Shown here: piece after piece, positions 26,984 to 36,186 of the stretch | Layout of the letters: the number at the start of each line of letters is the position of its first letter | How positions within the stretch are numbered: position 1 is the first letter of the stretch | Origin: Desulfovibrio sp. | GTDB taxonomy: Bacteria; Desulfobacterota; Desulfovibrionia; Desulfovibrionales; Desulfovibrionaceae | DNA length: 60,388 bases | Direction: 5' to 3' | Assembly: GCF_019424165.1 (NCBI RefSeq) | Contig: NZ_JAHZAA010000005.1 | Location: 1-60,388 of the forward strand | Made by a program: the position numbers and the translations under genes | Notes under the pieces: generated by a model | Databases searched by the model: none | What the model was told of the DNA's origin: nothing | Seen by the model: the letters and a program-made list of their open reading frames with translations, nothing else

Positions 26984-27511
26984 TCAGGCCTGGCGGGCGA
27001 TGTCGGCTGTGCCGCCGTTTACGGCCCGGAGAAGATCCTGTGGCGACAGGCAGATCTGCACGCCGCGCAGGCCAGCGCTTATGTAGACGCTGTCTTGCCC
27101 AAGGGCGCTGGCGTCCACAAAAACAGGATAGTCTTTCTTGCCGCCCAGCGGGGAGCAGCCGCCGCGCACATATCCTGTGAGGGGGCGCACATCCTTGAGG
27201 TGAACCATTTCCGTATGTTTGTTGCCCGAGGCGGCAGCAAGAGCCTTGAGGTTCAGTTCCGTACCGGCAGGTATACAGGCCATGAGCACGCCTGTTTTGT
27301 CCCCACGGACAACCAGGGTTTTGAAAACACGCTGTGGCTCTACCCCGAGCTGCTGGGCCATGGTGACGGCGGAAAGGTCGTTTTCGTCTACGGCAACCTG
27401 GTGCAGGGTGTGGGCTATCCCCTGTTTTTCCAGCTGGCGGGCGGCATTGGTCTTGGATATTTTGGCGGGCATATTTTTTTCTGGTTCTGGAGGCGGCGCG
27501 GGTTTGTTCAT
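26984..27511 (-). CDS. YbaK/EbsC-type aminoacyl-tRNA deacylase
   Basis: A 175-residue member of the YbaK/EbsC (INS) superfamily that clears mischarged tRNA, classically Cys-tRNA(Pro). Signatures are the invariant lysine in VFKTLVV, IPAGTELNLKALA, and TGYVRGGCSPLGGKKDYPVFVD with the GGxSPxG loop, plus the closing ISAGLRG. The ATG shares one base with the stop of the upstream histidine kinase (TGATG), so translation is coupled. An alternative start 13 codons later (MPAKISK) gives the more typical length but has no ribosome site. Confidence 0.93.
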   Translation of the reverse strand: MNKPAPPPEPEKNMPAKISKTNAARQLEKQGIAHTLHQVAVDENDLSAVTMAQQLGVEPQRVFKTLVVRGDKTGVLMACIPAGTELNLKALAAASGNKHTEMVHLKDVRPLTGYVRGGCSPLGGKKDYPVFVDASALGQDSVYISAGLRGVQICLSPQDLLRAVNGGTADIARQA

Positions 27512-29601
27512 CAAAGGTCAAGCCACTGAACTATCTTGTTGCGCAGTGTTACCAGATTAAAGGGTTTGGCAAGATAATCGTCCATGCCTGAATGCATGAT
27601 TTCATCCATGGTTTCGGGCATGGCTACGGCTGTCATTGCGATGATGGGCAGCGCTTTGCCGTGTGGCTCTTTGGGCAGATTACGGCGGATTTCACGGGTG
27701 GCGTGCAGACCGTCCATGACGGGCATATATACATCCATAAAGATCATGTCATAGCATGTTTGCAGCGCCATGTGCACGGCTTCACGGCCGTTATGGGCAA
27801 GGTCGCACTCAATGTTGAGGTGACGCAGCATGGCTCTGGCTATCTCCTGATTGATCTCGTTGTCTTCTACCAGAAGAATCTTGAGGTCTTCGGCGTTTTG
27901 CAGGGGCAAAACGCCGTGCGTTTCATCGCTGGTTTCACAATAGATATTACGGGCGGGGGTACACGGTATGTGCAGGTGAAAGCACGAGCCTTCTCCAAGC
28001 CTGCTTTCGCACCACAGCCGGCCCTGCATAAGCTCGGCAATACGTTTGCATATGCTCAGGCCCAGGCCCGTGCCGCCAAAGCGGCGGCTGATGCTCGAGT
28101 TGGCCTGCGTATAGGGATCAAAAAGGTGCTGCTGGTATTCTTGGCTTATGCCCATACCCGTATCTGAAACTTCAAAGTGCAGCCAGTCGCCGTCGTCGTT
28201 CTGTTGACGGCGGATGCGCAGCCCCACCTTGCCCCTGGCGGTAAACTTGACCGCATTGCTCATGAGGTTGAGCAGCACCTGTTTGAGGCGCAGGCTGTCG
28301 CCCCAGAGCTTGAGCGGCACATCATCATCCAGGAGGCAATGATACTCAAGCCCTTTCTGCTCCATGGCAAAGCGTACGGATGTGTGAACGAAATCCAGCA
28401 CTTCTTCTACCATAAAGTTGACGTTTTCCAGCTCCATCTTGTTGGCCTCGATTTTTGAAAGGTCGAGAACATCGTTGATGATGGCCAGCAGGTTTGTGGA
28501 AGAAGAACGGATTTTCAGCAGATATTCTTTGAGTTCTCCGTCCGGGCCGCTTTGCAGGGCCAGATGGGTAAGGAAGATGATGCCGTTGCGAGGGGTGCGG
28601 CTTTAGAGACTCATATGGGCCAGAAATTCCGTTTTGGCCTGAGAGGCAATAACGGCTGACTGCTTTTCATGCCGGGTGCGCAGTATGTCGGTTATATCGG
28701 TGCTGATGGAAAGCCGCACGGGCCTGTCGTGGTCCCATTTGATCACCTTGTCCACCACGGTATACGTGCGGTTGGTGACCTCGTTCTGGTAGGTCCACTG
28801 ATAGGCTTCGCCTGTGCGGCGGATAATGGGATTGGTGCAGTAGGGGCAAGGGTTGTCCTTACCCATAAGCCTTTTATGGCAACTGTCTTCTTCGTGCTTT
28901 TGCGGTGCGGGAAATGTCTCTTCAGTGCTTTTATTGGAGAAAAGAATCTTGTTCGTTTCCATATCCACGATGCATACGGGATTGGGGAATGCGTCAAGAA
29001 TATCATGAAGCTGTTTGTGCTTTTGGCGCAACCTGCCGTAAAGACGAAAATGGGTGAGCACCATGGCCAGGATGTTGCTTAACAGGTGGGATATGTTTAC
29101 ATCATCCTGGGACCAGCCTTGCCCGGAAATGCGCCTGGTGAGGCAGATGCCGCCGCAAAGCCCGCCTTCGTGAACAATGGGAATACACAGGGCAGCCTTG
29201 ACCTGACGCGCGAGAAAAAACTTTTTTTGCGGGCTTTCGGGCATCTGCCCGGTATCAGAAATGCAAAACTCTTTACGCTGCAAAAAAATATCGAGCAGGG
29301 GGGCCATGTCGTCCAGCGTGGGCAGGGGCAGCGGGCAGGCGGCGCTGGGTACGGAGCTTGTCCATACAAATGGCTCGGCCCACCGGTTGTTGGCGTATTC
29401 CAGAAGAACGACCTGCCCGCAGTGCAGGGTTTCACCCATACTGGCGAGGCTGGCATGCAAAAAAGGGTCTTTGCGGTAATGCAAAAGTGCTGAGCTGGAA
29501 ATTTCCAACGCCAAAATCATAGGGTTGACGCCGGGACCGTCTGGGGCCTTGCTGTGAACTGGCATGCGGCACTCCGTAAAGGTTAAGATTTCCAGCGACA
29601 T
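27511..29601 (-). pseudogene. Hybrid sensor histidine kinase interrupted at its H-box
   Basis: One frame of 697 codons with a single in-frame TAA at 28603-28605. Before it are a GAF-type domain (about 30-180) and a PAS-like domain (about 190-310) containing a CPYC pair. After it come the rest of the dimerisation helices (TNLLAIINDVLDLSKIEANK), an HATPase domain with N-box LNLMSNAVKFT, DTGMGIS and FGGTGLGLS, and a receiver domain with acidic VEDNEIN, phospho-Asp in FMDVYMPVMDG and Lys in DYLAKPF. At the H-box SHE[I/L]RTPLN the sequence reads S-L-stop-S-R-T-P-R-N: the phospho-accepting His is Leu, Glu is a stop, and two more positions differ. The kinase is dead as read. The ATPase-receiver part might still be made from the ATG at 28437. 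Confidence 0.88.
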
Positions 29602-29830
29602 TGGCCTGATAACATAGGTGCAGTCCGTGAAAAATAAAAATCACCAGGCCGCGGCATAGGAAACGTCTGGCCCGCGGCGTGCCGCTTGCGGCAGAGGCAC
29701 TTTTTCGTCCTGCGTCTGGAAAAAAGGTACACGCATCAGGCGGTTACGATGAAGTAGGAACTAAGGAGCCAGCATATCCGGATAAAGTAATATGTGTCAA
29801 TAAAAAGAGTACTATAGAGCAGATGTTTAC

Positions 29831-31408
29831 TTAGTGCGAACTCCAGAGTCTGATCAGCGTTCGGGTCAGTTCTTCCCTTTTTTCCTGTTCCAGAAGGCGC
29901 AGTTTTTCAACCAGCCCGGCGGCTTTTTCCTGAAGCCGGGGCAGATCCCCTTCATTGCTGATGACCAGATCGCAGGCGGCCATTTTGCGGTCTTCAGGCC
30001 ATTGCCATGCCTCAAGGGCGGCCATTTTTTCCTGATTCCAGCCCCTGTGTTCCGCCGTGCGCGCGCTGCGCAGGGGCAGGGGGCAATGCACGCCCACACT
30101 GAGCGGCACAGGGCTGAAAACCTGCTGCCAGCCACACTCGAAATAAAGCGGAATTTCGGCGGCGGCCAAAGGAACTTTCGCGTTTTCCTGCTGCTGCCAG
30201 AAATCAGTAATGCGTTGCTGTGTCAGGGCATGAACGGTCTGTTCCACATCACGGCGGAGAACGGGGTCTTCCCGCATGGCGGCCATGAGGGCGGTTCTGT
30301 CAACAGCGCCGTCGGCCCCGAGCAGGCCGCCGCGCAGACGGCCGATCCACTGGCTACCGGCGCCTCCCGGAGCGTAAAGATCAGCCACCACATCATCGGC
30401 GCTGATGACAGGTACGCCCAGCGCGACCAGGCCGGCCGACAAGGCTGATTTGCCGCTGCCTGGGTTACCCGTGATTACCAGCCGCTGCATACGTTGCGTG
30501 GCGGCCAGTGCGGCATCCGGCATGTCTTGCGGCGGCGGGCAGATAAAATGCATGTCTTCGCCGCTTGCAGGGTGTGCAAAACCCAGCCGCCAGGCGTGCA
30601 GCATCTGGCGGGGAGCCATGTTCTGCACAGCTTTGGGAGCGTAAAGCCTGTCGCCCAGCAAGGGATAGCCCAGATGCGCCATGTGCACCCGGATCTGATG
30701 GGTGCGCCCTGTATGGATGCGCACGGCCAGCAGCGATACGCTGCCGTCATCCGTACTCCAGAGTCTGCGCCATTCTGTAAATGCATTTCTGCCGCCCTGG
30801 TCTTCCGGAACCACGGCCATTTTTATCTTGGCTGTGGGATGCCGCCCCAGCGGTTCGCGGCACTGGCCTTCAAGCGGCGGCAGACCGCTTGCAAGGGCCA
30901 GATATTCCTTGTGGACCTGGCGCTCGGCAAAGGCTTCAGCCAGCGCCAGGCAGTCGGCTTCTGTAAGAGCGACCACCAGCAGGCCGCTTGTGTCCTTGTC
31001 CAGGCGGTGTACAATGCCGGGCCGCTGCCCTTCGAGTCTGGACAGTTGCGGAAAGCGCCCCAGAAGGCGCTGTACCAGCGTCTGCTCCGGGCAGGACGGA
31101 CAGGGATGAACCGTAAGGCCCGCGGGTTTGTTGCAGACCACAAGGTGGTCATCCTGCCAGAGCAGTTCCAGATGCCCTTCTTCGGGTTGAAGGCGGTCCG
31201 AATGTTCCGGCAGGTTCAGGATCACTGTCTGGCCCATGCGCATTTTGGCCGCGGGGCGTTTTTCAGGCAGCCCATCCACGGTACAGCAGCCGGATTGCAC
31301 GGCCTTTTGCAGGGCTGCCCGTGAAAGTTCCGGAACCGCTGCGCCCAGTATGCGGTCAAGGCGCTGGCCCGTTTGCTCTGCTGTTATTTCCAGTTGCATC
31401 TTGTTCAC
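29831..31408 (-). CDS. Fusion: RluA-family pseudouridine synthase + dephospho-CoA kinase
   Basis: Residues 1-70 are an S4 RNA-binding domain and 85-300 an RluA/RluD pseudouridine synthase with the catalytic Asp in HRLDKDTSGLL and the RIHTGRTHQIRVH motif. Residues 308-500 are a CoaE kinase (last step of CoA synthesis) with P-loop ITGNPGSGKS and the ISADDVV motif. The two activities are not in one pathway. I recall this fusion in other Desulfovibrio, so it is not an assembly artefact. The GTG start overlaps the upstream stop as GTGA and has GGA ten bases before it; an ATG three codons later is an alternative. Confidence 0.92.
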   Translation of the reverse strand: MNKMQLEITAEQTGQRLDRILGAAVPELSRAALQKAVQSGCCTVDGLPEKRPAAKMRMGQTVILNLPEHSDRLQPEEGHLELLWQDDHLVVCNKPAGLTVHPCPSCPEQTLVQRLLGRFPQLSRLEGQRPGIVHRLDKDTSGLLVVALTEADCLALAEAFAERQVHKEYLALASGLPPLEGQCREPLGRHPTAKIKMAVVPEDQGGRNAFTEWRRLWSTDDGSVSLLAVRIHTGRTHQIRVHMAHLGYPLLGDRLYAPKAVQNMAPRQMLHAWRLGFAHPASGEDMHFICPPPQDMPDAALAATQRMQRLVITGNPGSGKSALSAGLVALGVPVISADDVVADLYAPGGAGSQWIGRLRGGLLGADGAVDRTALMAAMREDPVLRRDVEQTVHALTQQRITDFWQQQENAKVPLAAAEIPLYFECGWQQVFSPVPLSVGVHCPLPLRSARTAEHRGWNQEKMAALEAWQWPEDRKMAACDLVISNEGDLPRLQEKAAGLVEKLRLLEQEKREELTRTLIRLWSSH

Positions 31409-32784
31409 TGGAGTGTGTCCGCCGGGGTTGAGAGGGTGCGTAGCCTGTCTACAAAGGTTGTGCCACGATAGAGGTTTTTCAGCTCGTCGCCGGGTGTGAT
31501 GGACGTAACCACGGCCCTGCCGATGACAAAACGGGCATTGTTGTCCGGACCGTCAATGGTGCGCACTCCCCACACGTTATGGAAGATGGCGGGGCGGCCG
31601 CGATATTTGCCCACATACAGGGTGATGTGGCCGCGCATGCCCACAAGACTCAGAAAAGGTACGCCGTTGCGCAGGATTGCCGCTTCTTTTTCTTTGGCGC
31701 TCATGCCTTCAAGGGAGCTGACTGCGCCGGTGCGTGCCTGGGCTACGGAGTTGCGGGGCAGCCAGAGGCCGAAAGGCGTAAAAAGATCACGTGTAAGGGC
31801 CGAGCAGTCCCTCTCCCCGAACATGCCGCCCCAGCCGTAGCGCTGGCCCATCATGACGTTGCCCACGCGGGCCACATTACCCGGCGTCAGCGGAAGCGGG
31901 CGAAGCGCGGCATCCCCCGGAGCAACCGTCACAGGGGTGGCGGCGGCCATGCCGTTGCCGCCTTTTACCGGGGCAAGCAGGCTTACGGGGTTGCTGTCGG
32001 CGGCGCCGCCCGGCAGGGGTAATATGGTGCCTATGCTTACACTCTGCCCGTCGGCGGGGCCGGTGATGCCATTGGCACCGCCAAGATGCACATTGTCTTT
32101 GACAATGGCGGCAAACCGGGAGTTGCGGTATGCGGCGGCAAAGCCTTCGTCCACAAGGGCGAGGTCATCGGCGTCGACCCAGCCTCCGGCTATGGGGCAT
32201 TCTACAAAATGCCAGCGCCCGTCGCGCGAGGTATGGGCAATAAGCACAGGCGTTCCCAAGGGGAGCAGGGAATACTGGAAGTAGTCGAACGGGTTTGCGC
32301 GCGGGTCCGGGGTTGGTTCGGAAAAGCGCGTCTGGTGCGTGGGCATTTCACGCAGGTCGGCATTGCGCACAGTGATGGCCGCCAGGGCGCGTGAGGGAAA
32401 ATTTTTGAGGTCGGCATTGCGGGCCATGGCGTCCCATTCCGTCTGGGTCCAGCGTTCGCTGCCCTGCCTGTAGCCCCTGGCCTTGCCGAAAATGGCGGCC
32501 ACATCGCGTTTGCGCATAGATGTTTTGCGCATGTCCCACGGGCCGAAAAATATGCGGTCAAAGCGCGCGATCTGACGATCCTGCTCGGCCTGGGAGATGA
32601 GGCGTTTGTCCGGACCCGCATTCTGGGCGTAAACTTCCAGATTCTGGGGAAACTGGCGCAGGTCTGCAATGGTTCCCATCCAGTCAGGGGTATGACCATC
32701 GCGGGGCGGGACGTTTTTGCCGCCGCAGGCTGCCAGAAGCAGCAGGGTGAGTGCCGGCAGAAGCAGGCGAAGGCGTGAAAGCAT
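31405..32784 (-). CDS. SH3b-NlpC/P60 lipoprotein peptidase
   Basis: A 459-residue lipoprotein: hydrophobic signal ending LLLLAAC with the lipidated Cys at about residue 20. It has an N-terminal helical clip region, two SH3-like domains (about 120-260) and an NlpC/P60 cysteine peptidase domain with Cys in GERDCSALTRDLF and His in RGHITLYVG. Such enzymes cut gamma-D-Glu-diamino acid bonds in muropeptides. The layout matches a structurally known D. vulgaris protein of this type that I remember. Two ATGs compete; the second (32784) is nine bases after GGAGG, the first only three. Confidence 0.9.
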   Translation of the reverse strand: MLSRLRLLLPALTLLLLAACGGKNVPPRDGHTPDWMGTIADLRQFPQNLEVYAQNAGPDKRLISQAEQDRQIARFDRIFFGPWDMRKTSMRKRDVAAIFGKARGYRQGSERWTQTEWDAMARNADLKNFPSRALAAITVRNADLREMPTHQTRFSEPTPDPRANPFDYFQYSLLPLGTPVLIAHTSRDGRWHFVECPIAGGWVDADDLALVDEGFAAAYRNSRFAAIVKDNVHLGGANGITGPADGQSVSIGTILPLPGGAADSNPVSLLAPVKGGNGMAAATPVTVAPGDAALRPLPLTPGNVARVGNVMMGQRYGWGGMFGERDCSALTRDLFTPFGLWLPRNSVAQARTGAVSSLEGMSAKEKEAAILRNGVPFLSLVGMRGHITLYVGKYRGRPAIFHNVWGVRTIDGPDNNARFVIGRAVVTSITPGDELKNLYRGTTFVDRLRTLSTPADTLQ

Positions 32785-32905
32785 GGGCATGATCCTCCGG
32801 AAACCGGCCGCAGGGATGGGCCGTTTATTTAAAATAGCACTTCAAATATATAAATGCCAATATATTGTTTTTCACAGCTTTTCGCTGTTGCCGGTCATTG
32901 CGCTA

Positions 32906-32933
32906 TTGACATCACAGCGCGCGCTCCTTAAAA
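32906..32933 (+). promoter_or_regulatory. Promoter of tRNA-Glu
   Basis: TTGACA (32906-32911), a 16-base spacer and TTAAAA (32928-32933) end 11 bases before the mature tRNA 5' end, the usual geometry for a stable RNA promoter. Confidence 0.7.
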
Positions 32934-32944
32934 GAAACCTCGCT

Positions 32945-33020
32945 GTCACCATCGTCTATCCGGTTAGGACGGCGGCCTCTCAAGCCGCTAAGACGGGTTC
33001 AAATCCCGTTGGTGACGCCA
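32945..33020 (+). tRNA. tRNA-Glu(CUC), CCA encoded
   Basis: A 76-base cloverleaf. The acceptor GTCACCA pairs with TGGTGAC, the anticodon stem GCGGC/GCCGC encloses CTCTCAA (anticodon CTC), and the T-arm GACGGGTTCAAATCCCGTT is perfect. The 3' CCA is in the DNA. It has its own promoter and terminator and stands alone. Confidence 0.96.
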
Positions 33021-33074
33021 GATTTCTGCAAGTGCAGTGAAGTTCGCCGGTTGGTGTGCCGATTGCATTTTTCA

Positions 33075-33116
33075 GGGGCGTGAAGGTAACCACCTTCGCG
33101 CCCCTTTGTTTTTGCG
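33075..33116 (+). terminator. Terminator after tRNA-Glu
   Basis: A 13-bp stem (33075-33087 with 33092-33104, one G-U pair) with a four-base loop is followed by TTTGTTTTT. Confidence 0.9.
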
Positions 33117-33129
33117 CCGTGTGCCGCGT

Positions 33130-33462
33130 TCAAGCCGGGCTGCCCCAGCCGGAAACAATGATGAGCATGCCGGCCAGTGCTACGCCCCCGCCCACCATGT
33201 CGGTGGTGGAAAGGCTTACGCCGTCTACAAATTTAAGCCATGCTAGGGCGGTTGCCACATAAACGCAGCCGTAGGCCGCATATACCCGCCCGCTGGCGGC
33301 CGGATGCATGGTCAACAGCCAGGCAAAGACGGCCAGGCTCAGGGCCGCCGGGATCAGAAGCCAGGGAGAGCCCCCCTTGCGCAACCACACATAGGGCAGG
33401 TAGCAGCCCACGATCTCGGCAACAGCCGTGATCACAAACAGCAGAAATGTTTTCAGGATCAT
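33130..33462 (-). CDS. YnfA/UPF0060 family membrane protein
   Basis: A 110-residue protein with four membrane helices, in the small multidrug-resistance-like YnfA family. Family signatures are AEIVGCYLPYVWLRKGGSPW and the end GVSLSTTDMVGGGVALAGM. Transport of cationic compounds has been suggested for relatives; no substrate can be assigned here. It stands alone between the tRNA terminator and the DUF2156 gene's terminator. Confidence 0.92.
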   Translation of the reverse strand: MILKTFLLFVITAVAEIVGCYLPYVWLRKGGSPWLLIPAALSLAVFAWLLTMHPAASGRVYAAYGCVYVATALAWLKFVDGVSLSTTDMVGGGVALAGMLIIVSGWGSPA

Positions 33463-33552
33463 CTTTTTCTTCTTTTCCGCAGTTGACGAAACCCCTCACG
33501 GCCAGAATGCCAGAAGCGCGGGCCGGGGTCGAGAGGGCCATGCCGGTTCCCG

Positions 33553-33600
33553 GCGAAAAATGAAAGCGGAACGACCGGGCGTCTGCCCGGGCCGTTCCGC
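33553..33600 (-). terminator. Terminator of the DUF2156 gene
   Basis: GCGGAACG/CGTTCCGC (8 bp) and CCGGGC/GCCCGG (6 bp) stack into one hairpin at 33566-33600, followed on the minus strand by TTTCATTTTTCG. Confidence 0.85.
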
Positions 33601-33629
33601 CGCCACATGTGGGCATGCTGTGTAAAAGC

Positions 33630-34523
33630 TTATGCCTTGCGGATCCGTACCTTGTACTTGCGCAGAAAATCTGTGGGCAGATAGGTCATTTTGGCCTGAC
33701 GCAAGCCTTCTTCGTCCAGGTCCTGTGCGCGGTTGATATAGGTGAATCCGGTTCCGGCGCGGCGGGCAAACGTGCAGTTGATGGTCTGGTATACGCCCTT
33801 GAAACCGCTGAGGCCTTTTTCGTAATGCACCCCAAGGCTTGTGCCGTCAAGGTTTTCGCCCACGCTGAAAGCTACCATCTTGCCGTCCACATACAGTGAC
33901 CCGCCCACAAGACTGCGAAAGCTGTTCCAGTGGCTGAGTACACGGTTGATAGCCTCATTTTCGGCGCGCAGCGAGGGAGAGTCTTCGCATTCGTGCCACT
34001 GGCACCAGTCGTCCTGTACGGCCAGCACGTCTTCGATCATGCGGTCGTCCAGATCGTGATAGTCTGGTTCGCCGTAATTTTTGATGTAGCTGTTGTAGTG
34101 ATTGCGCTTTTTATGAAAACGGTTGCCCGGCAGGTCTGCAAGCTCTTCCTGCTTGTACAGGTATTCCCATTGCCCTCTGTCATCTTCGGCGTCTACCAGG
34201 CCAGGCAGGCGTTCCTGCCAGACATGCAGCAGTTCTTCGGGTACGCGTACCACTTCATGAGCTGTTTCATTGAACGAGCAGGGCAAAAGGCTTTTCCAGT
34301 CCACAGCATTCCAGTCGCCCACGGGCGCCCAGCATACTTCATAGGGACGGGTCTGGCGTATCCAGCACATATTGTCTTCAAAGCACCACTCAAGACCGTA
34401 GTATTCCTGCCAGCCCCAGAGGTTGGCAAGAGTGTAGTCCAGCGAGCGCTGGGGGGTGCGTTGCCAGATGTCATAGTAGCGCTGGCTGTCATCCAGGCTT
34501 ACGGGAATGAATTTCTTACTCAC
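33630..34523 (-). CDS. DUF2156 (acyltransferase-fold) protein
   Basis: A 297-residue cytosolic protein of the DUF2156 family, the GNAT-like fold that also forms the C-terminal half of phosphatidylglycerol lysyltransferases. It lacks the membrane half of those enzymes. Conserved stretches include FHKKRNHYNSYIKNYG, the beta strand SLYVDGKMVAFSVGE and INRAQDLDEEGLRQAKMTYLP. I start at GTG 34523, which follows GGAGA; an upstream ATG has no such site. It follows the MATE gene by 54 bases and ends at a strong terminator. The substrate is unknown. Confidence 0.87.
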   Translation of the reverse strand: MSKKFIPVSLDDSQRYYDIWQRTPQRSLDYTLANLWGWQEYYGLEWCFEDNMCWIRQTRPYEVCWAPVGDWNAVDWKSLLPCSFNETAHEVVRVPEELLHVWQERLPGLVDAEDDRGQWEYLYKQEELADLPGNRFHKKRNHYNSYIKNYGEPDYHDLDDRMIEDVLAVQDDWCQWHECEDSPSLRAENEAINRVLSHWNSFRSLVGGSLYVDGKMVAFSVGENLDGTSLGVHYEKGLSGFKGVYQTINCTFARRAGTGFTYINRAQDLDEEGLRQAKMTYLPTDFLRKYKVRIRKA

Positions 34524-34577
34524 AGTTTGTTCTCCTTGGAAAGGCGCGCGCGGAAAGCACAAAGGTTCTGCGGGCTG

Positions 34578-35990
34578 TCAGGCAGGATACGGCTGGCGGA
34601 CCTTGCTCATGGCAAAGCGCATCCAGTCGCGGCGCAGCACCACATAAAGCATGATGCTGGTTTGCAGGCATTGGGAAACGAGCATGGCTACAAAAACGCC
34701 CGAGGCTGTACCCCATAGCATATGTCCGAGCAGCCAGCCCAGGGGAAGGCGCACCAGCCAGAAGGTGCCGCCAAAAATCATCAGGTTGTACTTTGTGGCT
34801 CCCGCCCCGGTCATTACGCCGCCCATGACGGTGCTGGCAATGGAAAAGGGCGTGGAAAGCAGGTTAAAGGTCAGGTAGTTTACAATCTGGGCCTGTGTGC
34901 CAGGCTCCTGTGAAAGCATGAGGGCGATGTCCTGCCTGAAAGGCCAGAGCAGGGCTGCCATAAAACTCATGACCACGGCGGCCGCGCCGACCATGAACAG
35001 GGCAACTTTTTTGGCCTCGGCGGGCTTGCCCGCGCCAAGGCTGTTGCCTACAAGCACGGCGACGCTCATGTTAAGGGCCATACCCGGCAGAAAAAGCAGC
35101 GCTTCTACCCGCAGGCCTGCCGTAAGCCCGGCCAGGGCGTTCACACTGTCAAAAGGCAGCGAGGCTACCAGTACGAAAAGGGTCAGGTAGCCGGATTGCC
35201 AGACGATCTGCGCGGCTCCCGCAGGCAGGGCCACCTTGACAAGATAGGGCAGGCCCGCCTTGAGCCAGCGCGGGGTAGGCAGGGTGCGGCGTTGCAGATA
35301 GCCCGAATGGGCAAGCAGGGCGCAGTTGCATACCGCGCCGAGGCATTGTGCGCCCACTGTGGCCCATACGAGGCCCATGTAGCCCCAGTTGGGCAGCCCG
35401 AACCAGCCCAGGCCGAAGCCGAGACAGGCCAGCAGGTTGGCTGCGCACACTACGGCCGCCACCCACAGCGGCGGAATGACCTGGCGCGTGGCACGAAACA
35501 TGACGCCCGTGGCGGCGTATACATATTGGGCGGGCAGGGCCAGCATGCTGACCTGCCAGAGTTCTTTTGTAACGGGCATGATGCTGTCCGGAACCATGAG
35601 CATGCCCAGAATGGCATCACCAAAGCGCCAGCCCAGCAGGGCAACGACAAAGCCAAGGCCGAAGCAGCCTATGACCGTGGTTGCCACGTAGCGCTGCGCA
35701 CGCGCCACCTTGAGGGCGCCCAGCGACTGGCTTACGGCGGCGGTGGCTCCGCTGGAAATGGCCATGGCAACCACCATGAGAAAGATGCCGCACTGGTTGA
35801 CCATACCCAGGGCAGCCTGTACTTCGGCGCTTATTTGTCCCGCTACCCATACGGCCACAAAACCCATGAAGAACACAAGGTACATCATGAGCATCTGGGG
35901 CCATGTGAGACGCCATATGGCACGGGGTGAGGTGCTCAGGTCGGGGGTTGGCCGAAGCTGAGGGGCGGACAGGCCGCGTTGTTCGATCAC
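34578..35990 (-). CDS. MATE family efflux transporter
   Basis: A 470-residue inner-membrane protein with twelve predicted hydrophobic segments arranged as two similar halves, each with the MATE-type pattern (GMVNQCGIFLMVVAMAISSG early, GLRVEALLFLPGMALNMSVAVLVGNSLGAG in the second half). Family members export drugs or metabolites using Na+ or H+ gradients. It is probably cotranscribed with the DUF2156 gene. Confidence 0.93.
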   Translation of the reverse strand: MIEQRGLSAPQLRPTPDLSTSPRAIWRLTWPQMLMMYLVFFMGFVAVWVAGQISAEVQAALGMVNQCGIFLMVVAMAISSGATAAVSQSLGALKVARAQRYVATTVIGCFGLGFVVALLGWRFGDAILGMLMVPDSIMPVTKELWQVSMLALPAQYVYAATGVMFRATRQVIPPLWVAAVVCAANLLACLGFGLGWFGLPNWGYMGLVWATVGAQCLGAVCNCALLAHSGYLQRRTLPTPRWLKAGLPYLVKVALPAGAAQIVWQSGYLTLFVLVASLPFDSVNALAGLTAGLRVEALLFLPGMALNMSVAVLVGNSLGAGKPAEAKKVALFMVGAAAVVMSFMAALLWPFRQDIALMLSQEPGTQAQIVNYLTFNLLSTPFSIASTVMGGVMTGAGATKYNLMIFGGTFWLVRLPLGWLLGHMLWGTASGVFVAMLVSQCLQTSIMLYVVLRRDWMRFAMSKVRQPYPA

Positions 35991-36186
35991 GGCAGAATCA
36001 CAGTTCCGTTACGGCAGTCCGTTACGAAGTTATATGTGGCAGGATCAGGGCGCCATTTCATGGCCGCACGGCGGTCCTTGACGGGCGGGCCGACAGAGGT
36101 TCACGCAGGCCGCACAGGCCTGCGCCACACCTCCGGGCAAATGCCGCGCCCCGGCCGGGTCGGGTTTTCATCACGCGCGAACGCGC

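Noticed and set aside
32945..33020. tRNA-Glu as an integration site for a mobile element
   Set aside because: No integrase gene and no repeat of the tRNA 3' end is seen nearby.
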